From contig JAIFNF010000016.1 in the NCBI GenBank assembly GCA_020047885.1, forward strand, positions 1 to 6,165: a stretch of DNA of 6,165 nucleotides, written 5' to 3'. This stretch comes from Gammaproteobacteria bacterium. Its GTDB lineage: Bacteria; Pseudomonadota; Gammaproteobacteria; Competibacterales; Competibacteraceae. A model generated the notes under the pieces. That model was not told where the DNA came from and did not search any database. It worked only from the letters and a program-made list of their open reading frames with translations. The position numbers and the translations under genes are program-made. Shown here in pieces: positions 1 to 5,813 of this stretch; positions within the stretch are counted from its first letter, which is position 1, and every line of letters starts with the position of its first letter.

Positions 1-40
1 AGACCCTCGCCTTGCGCGACAACCCGTGGTTCATACGCAT
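1..40 (-). CDS. Possible start of a downstream minus-strand gene (partial)
   Basis: An ATG at 40-38 begins a frame that stays open to the window edge, reading MRMNHGLSRKARV. It is preceded by a good Shine-Dalgarno sequence, AAGG, seven bases upstream of the ATG. It would be the next gene of the primase operon, 76 bp after the primase stop codon. Only 13 codons are visible, so no function can be given. A competing frame on the plus strand covers the same bases. Confidence 0.35.
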   Translation of the reverse strand, partial: MRMNHGLSRKARV

Positions 41-98
41 GGGAGTACCTTTTGCCTATGCAGTCACGGGCGGGCCGGGCTGGAATATCAGCGGTTGA
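1..98 (+). CDS. Possible 3' end of a convergent plus-strand gene (partial)
   Basis: The plus frame beginning at base 3 is open from the window edge to a TGA at 96-98. It encodes about 31 residues, ending VTGGPGWNISG, with protein-like composition and a fair share of G/C at third positions. If real, it is the C-terminus of a gene converging on the primase gene, whose stop lies 18 bp further on. It conflicts with the minus-strand start at 40, and the short visible length does not allow a choice. Confidence 0.25.
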   Translation, partial: TLALRDNPWFIRMGVPFAYAVTGGPGWNISG

Positions 99-116
99 CC
101 ACCAGGCGTCCGTGCG

Positions 117-3100
117 TCATGTCCATAAGTTCGGCGTCGGTGGTTCTGTCAAATCCCAGACACCGGCAGATGGCGCACTAAAGTCTTCTTCTCTTTTCCG
201 CTGAAACTGCCGACGCTCTCGAATCGCCACCATCGCTTTCCAGCCTGGCGCTTTCATATTCAGCCCATCGCCGGACAACAGCGGCTCTAGCCGAACGCGG
301 TAAGCACGAGCGCGGTCAGCAGCACTGGCCTCCTCCAACGACAAGCCGAACTTGTTCAGCGCCTCGCCAAGCCAGCGCGTCGGGTATTTCGGCAAGCGCT
401 CGAATCGGGTAATGCCTGCGGTTTCCAGCACCGGGCGGTGAACGCTTGACGCCAGCGCCTCGAACGCAGACAGCGCCGTTTCAGTGGTCACGACTCCGGC
501 ACCGGTAGCACGGTCGATTCCAGCCGCATCAAACAGCGCATGGATCGCGCTGGTCTGTGCAGCGCCATGGCGGCGCAACGATTGCGGTAGCGCTGCATCG
601 TGGTCATGAACGTCGGCAGGCAACGCGCCTTGAATGGTTTGTTGCAGCGCATCGAACCGGCGATTCCAGCCCTGCAAACGACCGTGGGCATAGGTCCGCA
701 ACGCCTCTGAGTCGAGTTCCATCGGGGACAAGCCATTGGCCAGTGCAGCGTCAAACTTCTCAATTTCGGCTGATTGCCGAGGATCAGGGGTGTAAGCGGT
801 TTCCAGCGTATCGCGCTGGCTTTGGGTCAAGGCGGCGGCGTTCAGTACCGCGTCTTCATACTGCGTTGCCGCCATCTGCCGGGCTTCTTGAATGACCTCG
901 GGCGCTAACGGTTCCACGCCAACACGAGGAGCCACGGCGAAGCCACGCGCCTTGAGGAGCAACAGCAAGTTTTGATGCGCGTCGTTTTTATCCAGCGCAC
1001 GGGCGGCGGAGTAGTTCACCAGTCGCCGGTCAAAGGGCGTTGCCGGTTCGATCTGCATTGTCCAGTTTCCGGCACCAGTGGCTAATTCGACCGTGCGGCG
1101 GTGCGTCGCGTCCAGGCTGTTGAGGATATAGCCGGGTCGGGTTTCCTCAGTGGCGCGGCCATGTCCGGCTAGACCCACCTCAAACTTGAGGGCCGTCCGG
1201 TCCCGCCGCAGCATCTGAATGAAGCCAGCCGGTGCAACGGTTCGCCCGCAGTAGAATCCAAACGTGCGGGTGAAGTGGGGGATAACGATACTGACACCAG
1301 ACTCAACGGTTGGGGAGTGCAGCAAAACATCAACATCGTGAATCTCAGCGTTCACGTCTTTGAGCAGCGCCAGCACGGCGGGGTCGCCAGCCGTGGAACT
1401 GCCCTGGCTGGATTGGATTTGTACGACTTTTTTATCAGGGAACCGGGCGGTAATCAGCGCCGCCATTTCGATAATCAGCCGACTCGAATCGGCTACCACG
1501 CGCACTTTATCGCCGTCTTCAATCGCCGCTAACACGCTGGCTTTCATCGCGTCGCTGTCATCAAATTCCACCGTCAAGCCGCACGGCTCGGGCTTGATTT
1601 CGATCACCCGAATCGGGCGGGTGGTCATATCGGCCAGGGTCAACACGTCCAGCGTTCCTACATCAGCATCCACGCCAACAGCGACGCGGGCTTGATTCAA
1701 CAACGCACTCAGGATGCGCGAAACTTCCGGGCCGGATTTCTTGAGCGGACCGCCGAGCGTGTGCAGCTCCCGGAGCGTCGCGCTGATTTCGTCAATCAGC
1801 AGGATCGTAGTCCGGCCAAAAATGTCTTGAAACTTTGCGTTGCCCAGGGAGGGTAGGCAGATGGCCAGTCCATTGATCGCTTCGACTTCCCGGTGATAAA
1901 CGCCCTGATAATTCCGCAAGCGCAGCCGTTCAGCCAGGTCACTGGCCAGTGAAACGCGGTTAGTGATCGCCGATACGGTTCCGTGCATTTTCGCCAAGGG
2001 GCGCAGGATGCTCTCAGTCTTCCCTGTGCCATGCGGAGCCTTAATCAGCCATAGGGCGTCTGGATTCTGGTTAATATCAGTCAGCAGCCGTGCATCAATC
2101 CGGGGCCGCTCTTCGTAAGAGATACCGCGTTCGGCTAATGCAGTCGGGTCAATATGCGTGGATTTCTGGGCGCGGTGTTCGGCCTGGGTTTCAAGCCAAG
2201 CGACGAACCGGCGCAGACTGCCCGGAATCGCGGGGTTGCTTCCTGTAGGTAAGGCAGCGATAACCTCATCAGCCAGCGTTTTGAATGACCGCTTTCGGGG
2301 TGACTGCCAGGCGTAGCGCCCGACGAACGCCCGCGCCATCTGCCGGGCGGTCACGGTCGGGCTGTTACGCAGTCGGGTTAGGTCCGCAGCGTAGTCTGAT
2401 TTTTCGCCTAACCCGGCACATGGCGGGGGTTCCGGTTCTGTCCGGTCGGGTTCCGCGTCGGGGTCGGGTTCCGTGGCGGCGACAAACACGGCTTCCCATA
2501 CATCATCCAGACCCCGCGCAACGTGAACGTCGTTAAAGTCGCACTTCGCACCGTCCAGAGTCGGGATCGCCACGAGGGCACCACTGGCCAGCGCTGCGGA
2601 TCGGGCTTTTAAAAGTCCGGTGTTCGACTGATTTGGATCGCCAGGGCGCGGGATGTCGTTATCAGCGGCGATGATGAGGGTTGCCTCTGGATACCGGGCA
2701 CGGATCGCTACAGCTACCGGCTCGAGGTTTCCAGCGGAAAACGCCACTGCTACCGGATGGCCACCGGCTTCAAACACGCTGGCACCGGTCGCGTAGCCTT
2801 CGCAGACAATAATCAATTCGGCCTCAGCCAGGTCGCCGATCACCAGCATCGCGCCGAGGGTCTGCATCCCGGCAGTGTAGAGGCGGTCGGTACCACGCTC
2901 CGGCAGCGAGTTGGCATAAATGCACTGCAAGCCGCGCCAGTTCCCGTCAATATCGCGCATCGGGATTGCGATAAATACGCCGTTGCGGTCGCTACCGTAG
3001 CGCACACCATAGGGACGAATTTGTTTTCGGTTCAGATAGGGATGCTCACCGTCTGGTGATAGCGTCGCCCATGTTTCGGATGCCAGTCGGGCAGCGCGTT

Positions 3101-3458
3101 CATGCTTAGCACGGTCGCTGCGGTCGCGCTCATCAACCAGCCGTTGCAGTTCAGCAGGATCAATCGCCGCAGGCGCATCGCCGCCGAATCCAACCCGTCC
3201 AGAGAAGCCGCAACGAAAGCAGTTGAACAATCCGCGGTCAAGGTCGATGCCCAGGGCCGTGTCGTGTTTATGGCCACCGCCGCATTGCGGGCAAGGCTGG
3301 CGTTTTTTGCGCGGGTCGGGGTCGATGCCCAGGGCGCGAAACCCGGCAGCAATGTCCGCAGCGTTCGGTACAGCGCGGGCCGGGGATGCAGGGGCCGGGG
3401 TAAACCGGATATTGATTCCCGTCGCCGGGGTCGCATGGGAGGGTTCGAGGTAGGTCAT
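117..3458 (-). CDS. Primase-helicase fusion, plasmid/phage-type replication protein
   Basis: This 1113-aa protein probably primes and unwinds DNA to start replication of the element. A CHC2-like zinc site (C56, C59, C80, C83) precedes a Toprim domain at about 200-325, with VCEG (E220), AADND (D266, D268) and a CDFNDV segment near 306-311. A proline- and acid-rich linker follows at about 330-347. A superfamily 2 helicase region has Walker A APHGTGKT (474-481), DEIS (556-559), a motif V-like TVESGVS (717-723) and a motif VI-like QMLRRDR (748-754). The last 290 or so residues are not recognised. The layout resembles CyRepA1-type plasmid replication proteins and herpes origin-binding-like helicases, and loosely the P4 alpha primase-helicase. 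The ATG lies 2 bp after the upstream gene's TAA, so translation is probably coupled. The only SD-like match is GGGG. Domain calls come from motifs, not a search. Confidence 0.93.
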   Translation of the reverse strand: MTYLEPSHATPATGINIRFTPAPASPARAVPNAADIAAGFRALGIDPDPRKKRQPCPQCGGGHKHDTALGIDLDRGLFNCFRCGFSGRVGFGGDAPAAIDPAELQRLVDERDRSDRAKHERAARLASETWATLSPDGEHPYLNRKQIRPYGVRYGSDRNGVFIAIPMRDIDGNWRGLQCIYANSLPERGTDRLYTAGMQTLGAMLVIGDLAEAELIIVCEGYATGASVFEAGGHPVAVAFSAGNLEPVAVAIRARYPEATLIIAADNDIPRPGDPNQSNTGLLKARSAALASGALVAIPTLDGAKCDFNDVHVARGLDDVWEAVFVAATEPDPDAEPDRTEPEPPPCAGLGEKSDYAADLTRLRNSPTVTARQMARAFVGRYAWQSPRKRSFKTLADEVIAALPTGSNPAIPGSLRRFVAWLETQAEHRAQKSTHIDPTALAERGISYEERPRIDARLLTDINQNPDALWLIKAPHGTGKTESILRPLAKMHGTVSAITNRVSLASDLAERLRLRNYQGVYHREVEAINGLAICLPSLGNAKFQDIFGRTTILLIDEISATLRELHTLGGPLKKSGPEVSRILSALLNQARVAVGVDADVGTLDVLTLADMTTRPIRVIEIKPEPCGLTVEFDDSDAMKASVLAAIEDGDKVRVVADSSRLIIEMAALITARFPDKKVVQIQSSQGSSTAGDPAVLALLKDVNAEIHDVDVLLHSPTVESGVSIVIPHFTRTFGFYCGRTVAPAGFIQMLRRDRTALKFEVGLAGHGRATEETRPGYILNSLDATHRRTVELATGAGNWTMQIEPATPFDRRLVNYSAARALDKNDAHQNLLLLLKARGFAVAPRVGVEPLAPEVIQEARQMAATQYEDAVLNAAALTQSQRDTLETAYTPDPRQSAEIEKFDAALANGLSPMELDSEALRTYAHGRLQGWNRRFDALQQTIQGALPADVHDHDAALPQSLRRHGAAQTSAIHALFDAAGIDRATGAGVVTTETALSAFEALASSVHRPVLETAGITRFERLPKYPTRWLGEALNKFGLSLEEASAADRARAYRVRLEPLLSGDGLNMKAPGWKAMVAIRERRQFQRKREEDFSAPSAGVWDLTEPPTPNLWT

Positions 3459-3460
3459 GG

Positions 3461-4456
3461 TTAGGCTACCCCGCTTTCGTCAGAGTATTTTGCGCCTAGC
3501 CTCGAAATACTCTCTTTCCACTGTTGCTGATAATCGCGCATGGATGCGACCTCGATATCTTCTATCGCCTTGGCATGATTCCATGCGTCTATATCCAGCA
3601 GTTCCACAATCGCGTTCTCAACCCGTTCCCGCAGTACAACCGGCGACATTGCGTCCAGTTCCACGCATTTATTGCCGTACCGATTGACGAACCATTTGTA
3701 GCGGGAATCGCCGGTTTTCGTATCGGCCTCAAATCGCGGTAGCACGGGGTCGCCGTTGCTGTCCTTTTCATTCACATCATCAGCCGTTAAAGCGATGCGC
3801 CGAATATCCATTTTCCCGTTGTACCGGGTTATGCGCTGTGGAATATCCACCTCGCTCATGCACATCCCGGAACAATCGAAGTCCCCGACATACAGCACGG
3901 TTAAAGGCTTTTCGGAGTACGTCGACATTGTGGCGACGTGATTTAACGTGGTTGCGGAACCAAAGCCATGCATAACCCGGAAGGTCACGCCATAGGCGGA
4001 TAGGACTGGCCAGATGGTTCCTCTTACCGTTCCCTTCTCACTCCAAACCTCTAACTTGTGCGGCTGTTCCTGCCAGTTATCCCGGCGATAGTATTTGGTC
4101 GCTTGGTCGATCCGCTCATCAATGCTGTCCCACATGGCCACGCGTTCAGCATGGCGCGTCTCGTCAACAATCCAATGCCAGGGAATCAGACCGCTTTCCC
4201 GCGCCCAAACAAGTTGCTTGCTTACCTTGTCTGTACTGCTTTTTTTCATGTTGGGAATCAGGCCAGCGGTAAACAGGCGATAGCAGACCGCACGGACAGT
4301 TGCCGGATGGATTTCGTTGAGAATGTCGTATGCCGCGTGTGCCAGGGCAATAGACTTTTGAGATTTTCCGCGACCACGCTTAGCGGGATCAGCGCTTAAA
4401 CTTTCGGCAGGATGAATTTCGGGCGTGGAACTGCTAAAATCAGAGTCTGATTTCAT
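3461..4456 (-). CDS. Stand-alone topoisomerase VI subunit A / Spo11-like protein
   Basis: Predicted to cleave DNA through a tyrosine. Numbering from the upstream TTG (4471), a CAP-like winged-helix region spans about 50-106. In it, VRAVCYRL matches the RxxYY-type motif of Spo11/TopoVI-A and places Y64 at the catalytic tyrosine. A Toprim domain follows, with E145 (WSEKGT) and D197/D199 (VGDFDCSG) as metal ligands. The C-terminal VELDAMSP and LRERVENAI segments are also typical of the family. No ATPase (TopoVI-B) gene is present, which fits the solo 'Mini-A' proteins described on mobile elements. I start the gene at the ATG at 4456 (331 aa) because GAGG lies nine bases upstream; the TTG five codons earlier sits on that SD. 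It is followed within 2 bp by the primase-helicase, so the two probably act together in replication, resolution or origin processing. Enzymatic activity is inferred. Confidence 0.88.
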   Translation of the reverse strand: MKSDSDFSSSTPEIHPAESLSADPAKRGRGKSQKSIALAHAAYDILNEIHPATVRAVCYRLFTAGLIPNMKKSSTDKVSKQLVWARESGLIPWHWIVDETRHAERVAMWDSIDERIDQATKYYRRDNWQEQPHKLEVWSEKGTVRGTIWPVLSAYGVTFRVMHGFGSATTLNHVATMSTYSEKPLTVLYVGDFDCSGMCMSEVDIPQRITRYNGKMDIRRIALTADDVNEKDSNGDPVLPRFEADTKTGDSRYKWFVNRYGNKCVELDAMSPVVLRERVENAIVELLDIDAWNHAKAIEDIEVASMRDYQQQWKESISRLGAKYSDESGVA

Positions 4457-4589
4457 AGCGTGATACCTCAAAGTTGCGTTTTGTGGTGTTGCGAAGTGCT
4501 ACCGGTGCCTGCCAGGGCATCCCGATAGCGCGCACAGTATGACAGCCCTTGGCAGCGATGCCAGGGGCTTTGTGTTTTTGGGAGTTCAC
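4440..4589 (-). CDS. Small overlapping hypothetical ORF (49 aa)
   Basis: A GTG at 4589 opens a 49-codon frame that fills the gap between the AlpA-like and TopoVIA-like genes. It runs 17 bases into the latter before TGA at 4442-4440. AAGG lies nine bases before the GTG, an acceptable SD. The product is basic (KRNFEVSRYEIRL at the end) with no membrane segment or motif I recognise. The reading frame ending just past the next gene's SD suggests a leader ORF that could couple translation to the TopoVIA-like gene. It may also be chance, since a 150-base open frame is not rare in this composition. No function is offered. Confidence 0.4.
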   Translation of the reverse strand: MNSQKHKAPGIAAKGCHTVRAIGMPWQAPVALRNTTKRNFEVSRYEIRL

Positions 4590-4608
4590 GGCGGGCCGCC
4601 TTGGCTGG

Positions 4609-4878
4609 TTAGGCGGCTTCGAGCAGCGGGGTATTGGCGTAGCGTTGCGGGCGGGGGCCGAAGTCGGGATGGTTAATCAATTCCGCCACCAGCGCACCAA
4701 TGCGAGGGTTCCACGCTTGAATGGTGGAGAGCCGCCACAATTTCCCGGCACCGTGGCCCCGACCGTCTGGGCCGGGGATACCGCCGATAGCGATGTGTCG
4801 ATGTAAGGCTCGGTCTGACAGGTTCAGCGCCAGCATCAAGTGGGCGGGTCGAACTACCAGGTCGTTATCAGTTTTCAT
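4609..4878 (-). CDS. AlpA/excisionase-like winged helix-turn-helix protein
   Basis: This 89-aa protein probably binds DNA as a transcriptional regulator or recombination directionality factor. Residues 7-38 (VVRPAHLMLALNLSDRALHR and following) form a MerR/AlpA-type helix-turn-helix. The KLWRLSTIQAWNP segment at 46-58 is the wing/helix that follows it in small excisionase-type proteins. I chose the ATG at 4878, with a weak GAG nine bases upstream. A GTG at 4902 would add eight residues (MVSSEKRL) and cannot be excluded. The gene is first in the operon with the TopoVIA-like and primase-helicase genes. A perfect palindrome (4927-4954) lies 25-50 bp before it, so autoregulation is a reasonable inference. 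In P4-like elements AlpA-family proteins control integrase genes; no integrase is in this window. Confidence 0.8.
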   Translation of the reverse strand: MKTDNDLVVRPAHLMLALNLSDRALHRHIAIGGIPGPDGRGHGAGKLWRLSTIQAWNPRIGALVAELINHPDFGPRPQRYANTPLLEAA

Positions 4879-4926
4879 CAGTCGTTTCTCGCTGGAAACC
4901 ACTGGGTCTTGCCTGCGCTTTGATTG

Positions 4927-4954
4927 TTAAGTTAACAGCAAAGTGTTAACTTAA
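4927..4954. promoter_or_regulatory. Perfect palindrome, likely operator
   Basis: TTAAGTTAACA (4927-4937) and its exact complement TGTTAACTTAA (4944-4954) are separated by six bases, GCAAAG. Neither side is followed by a GC-rich stem plus U-run arrangement of its own, so a protein-binding site is more likely than a terminator. It lies just upstream of the AlpA-like gene and directly after the minus-strand U-tract of the attenuator. Weak -35/-10-like AT-rich hexamers overlap it, but no convincing promoter can be fixed. Confidence 0.6.
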
Positions 4955-4979
4955 AAAAAGACGCGGGTTGCCCGTGGTC
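4953..4979 (-). terminator. Intrinsic terminator or attenuator before the AlpA operon
   Basis: Read on the minus strand, GAC pairs with GTC, and inside it CGGG pairs with CCCG around a CAA loop, with a small internal loop between the two stems. Seven U follow (4959-4953). The stem is short, so strength is uncertain. Position suggests it either ends the transcript of the three-gene operon to the right or attenuates transcription into the AlpA-TopoVIA-primase operon. Confidence 0.5.
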
Positions 4980-4991
4980 TGACTCCAAATT

Positions 4992-5033
4992 GCAGCGAGA
5001 AAACTTGATCGGCTATGCTCGCTGCGCGTTTTC
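4992..5033. repeat. Interleaved inverted repeats
   Basis: GCAGCGAG (4992-4999) is the exact complement of CTCGCTGC (5018-5025), and GAAAAC (4999-5004) is the exact complement of GTTTTC (5028-5033). The pairs interleave (a-b-a'-b'), so in RNA they would be alternative hairpins or a pseudoknot. They lie about 13 bp upstream of the minus-strand attenuator, where alternative folding could matter. Confidence 0.5.
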
Positions 5034-5060
5034 GGGGTTGACGCCAATTCAGCGCATCCC

Positions 5061-5097
5061 CAGGGCGACAATCATAAAGCACATTTCACCATCTCTG
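5061..5097. repeat. 37-bp direct repeat, copy 1
   Basis: This copy is identical over all 37 bases to the one at 5135-5171. It starts CAGGGCGACAATCATAAAGC and ends TTTCACCATCTCTG. The repeat is AT-rich in its centre and has only weak internal dyad symmetry (GGYGA at one end, TCRCC at the other). Upstream of both copies are matching short blocks, ACGCCAA and GCGCAT, at slightly different spacing, which suggests the duplicated unit was originally longer. Confidence 0.9.
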
Positions 5098-5100
5098 AAA

Positions 5101-5124
5101 CGCCAAAATAAGACGTTTTTGGCG
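5101..5124. repeat. Inverted repeat inside the repeat spacer
   Basis: CGCCAAAA (5101-5108) and TTTTGGCG (5117-5124) are exact complements around an eight-base loop. They lie near the middle of the 37-bp spacer between the two direct repeats. It could be a protein site or a short hairpin; a poor terminator is possible on either strand, but no U-tract follows. Confidence 0.55.
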
Positions 5125-5134
5125 CATGAAAAAA

Positions 5135-5171
5135 CAGGGCGACAATCATAAAGCACATTTCACCATCTCTG
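5135..5171. repeat. 37-bp direct repeat, copy 2
   Basis: Perfect second copy of the repeat at 5061-5097. Start-to-start distance is 74 bp and the spacer is exactly 37 bp. No third copy is visible in the window. Candidates are replication iterons, regulator sites or a duplicated leader RNA element. A CRISPR array is unlikely with two units and no cas genes. Confidence 0.9.
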
Positions 5172-5180
5172 TGCAATAAT
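5172..5180 (+). promoter_or_regulatory. Possible extended -10 promoter for a plus-strand RNA
   Basis: TGCAATAAT matches an extended -10 element (TGn followed by AATAAT, five of six with TATAAT). No good -35 hexamer lies at 16-18 bp, since the sequence there is the end of direct repeat copy 2. It would start transcription near 5187 and so drive the candidate small RNA. Confidence 0.35.
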
Positions 5181-5186
5181 TCCCGC

Positions 5187-5272
5187 CTATCGGTGAAACT
5201 CCTTTAAAGTCTACGGATTAGACTGACATTCTGTATCCCGCCCAGTGGTGCTTATCCCCACTGGGCTTTTTT
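5187..5272 (+). ncRNA. Candidate small RNA with two hairpins
   Basis: A strong plus-strand terminator at 5240-5272 has no plus-strand gene before it, which implies a non-coding transcript. From the possible start near 5187 the RNA would be about 86 nt. It contains GGTGAAA (5192-5198), complementary to TTTCACC in the direct repeats. Next come an anti-Shine-Dalgarno-like CTCCTTT (5199-5205), a hairpin AGTCTA/TAGACT (5208-5213, 5219-5224; loop CGGAT), then the terminator. It ends five bases short of the minus-strand coiled-coil gene's stop codon. The 5' end is a guess. I do not recognise it as a known RNA family. Confidence 0.45.
5240..5272 (+). terminator. Rho-independent terminator (plus strand)
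   Basis: GCCCAGTGG (5240-5248) pairs perfectly with CCACTGGGC (5258-5266) around a nine-base loop, followed directly by six T (5267-5272). Only the plus-strand reading has the U-tract after the hairpin. The annotated genes on both sides are on the minus strand, so it must end an unannotated plus-strand transcript. Confidence 0.82.
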
Positions 5273-5277
5273 GTGGC

Positions 5278-5601
5278 CTAAATGACCTTGGCGACTTTCG
5301 CCAGAATGCCGATGATGAGCGCCGATTGCAGAAAGCCGACACCGACAACCCAGCGGATTAAGTCGGCTTTGGTATCCGCCAAATCCCGTTTGAGTTCGGC
5401 TTTCAAGATGTCCATATCCCGCTTCATCAGCGCCATATCTTGCTTGAGATCGTGAATATCGCCCTTGGTCGCCAAGTCATCAGCATGGCCTTTCAGCACG
5501 GTCGCTAATGCCGTGGCCTGGGCCTCCGCTTGGCGTTCCTCGATACCCGCATCCCGTAGCGTCTTGACATAGGCCAGCGTGTCAAAAGTGAGTGTGGTCA
5601 T
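5278..5601 (-). CDS. Coiled-coil protein with C-terminal membrane helix (DUF1640-like)
   Basis: This 107-aa protein starts with a short N-terminal segment (TFDTLAYVKTLRDAGI) typical of DUF1640/CCDC90-like bacterial proteins. A charged, heptad-rich helix follows at about 46-82 (LKQDMALMKRDMDILKAEL and onward), then one hydrophobic segment at about 83-103 (WVVGVGFLQSALIIGILAKV). It is probably a tail-anchored inner-membrane protein that oligomerises through its coiled coil; its biological role is unknown. ATG overlaps the TGA of the preceding gene (ATGA), with GAGG seven bases before the start, so it is the last gene of a coupled three-gene operon. It is often seen near phage- and element-type genes, but that alone does not fix a function. 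Confidence 0.85.
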   Translation of the reverse strand: MTTLTFDTLAYVKTLRDAGIEERQAEAQATALATVLKGHADDLATKGDIHDLKQDMALMKRDMDILKAELKRDLADTKADLIRWVVGVGFLQSALIIGILAKVAKVI

Positions 5602-5813
5602 GATGTAGCCTCGCTCTTCGCTTGCGCCGTCTCTAGTAACTGGATCGCCTCGTTAATCGCATCTTCAACGGTGCCCATAATCCAGCCCTTGCCGGGGTTG
5701 TCCTCACGAGTTCGTTTACCGATCAGGAAGCCAATAACGGCGCTGGCACGGGTTAGTACATCGCAGGCGTCCAGAATCGCACTGGATAGGGTGTTAGAAT
5801 TATTGTTGCTCAT
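5598..5813 (-). CDS. Hypothetical 71-aa protein
   Basis: I do not recognise this protein. It has a polar Asn/Ser-rich start, a helix (SSAILDACDVLTRASAVIGF), a central charged turn with GKRTREDNPGKGW, and a C-terminal amphipathic helix (VEDAINEAIQLLETAQ). There is no signal peptide; the segment AVIGFLIG is too short to be a clear membrane span. The gene sits between an RHH-like gene and a membrane coiled-coil gene and overlaps each by four bases (ATGA). GAGG lies ten bases before its ATG. The tight junctions at both ends support real translation and a shared task with its neighbours. Confidence 0.75.
   Translation of the reverse strand: MSNNNSNTLSSAILDACDVLTRASAVIGFLIGKRTREDNPGKGWIMGTVEDAINEAIQLLETAQAKSEATS

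Noticed and set aside
1360..1695. Plus-strand open frames inside the primase gene (for example 557-895, 1275-1532, 1360-1695, 3102-3464)
   Set aside because: They lie antisense within a long gene that has clear motifs, their products look like shadow translations, and none has supporting neighbours.
4058..4399. Plus-strand open frames opposite the TopoVIA-like gene
   Set aside because: They overlap a gene with strong family motifs and show no recognisable domain.
4511..4566. Repeated TGCCAGGG blocks between the AlpA-like and TopoVIA-like genes
   Set aside because: Short and imperfect, without a stable hairpin or U-tract; not enough to call a site.
4899..4906. CCACTGGG shared between the AlpA-like gene start region and the terminator stem at 5258-5265
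   Set aside because: An 8-base match is easily due to chance, and the terminator stem would be paired with itself.
5061..5171. Two-unit CRISPR array (37-bp repeat, 37-bp spacer)
   Set aside because: The geometry fits, but there are only two units, the spacer is itself palindromic, no cas genes are present and no leader is recognisable. An iteron or RNA element is more likely.
5251..5259. DnaA-box-like TTATCCCCA
   Set aside because: It is a single mismatched copy lying in the loop and stem of a terminator; no cluster of DnaA boxes is seen.
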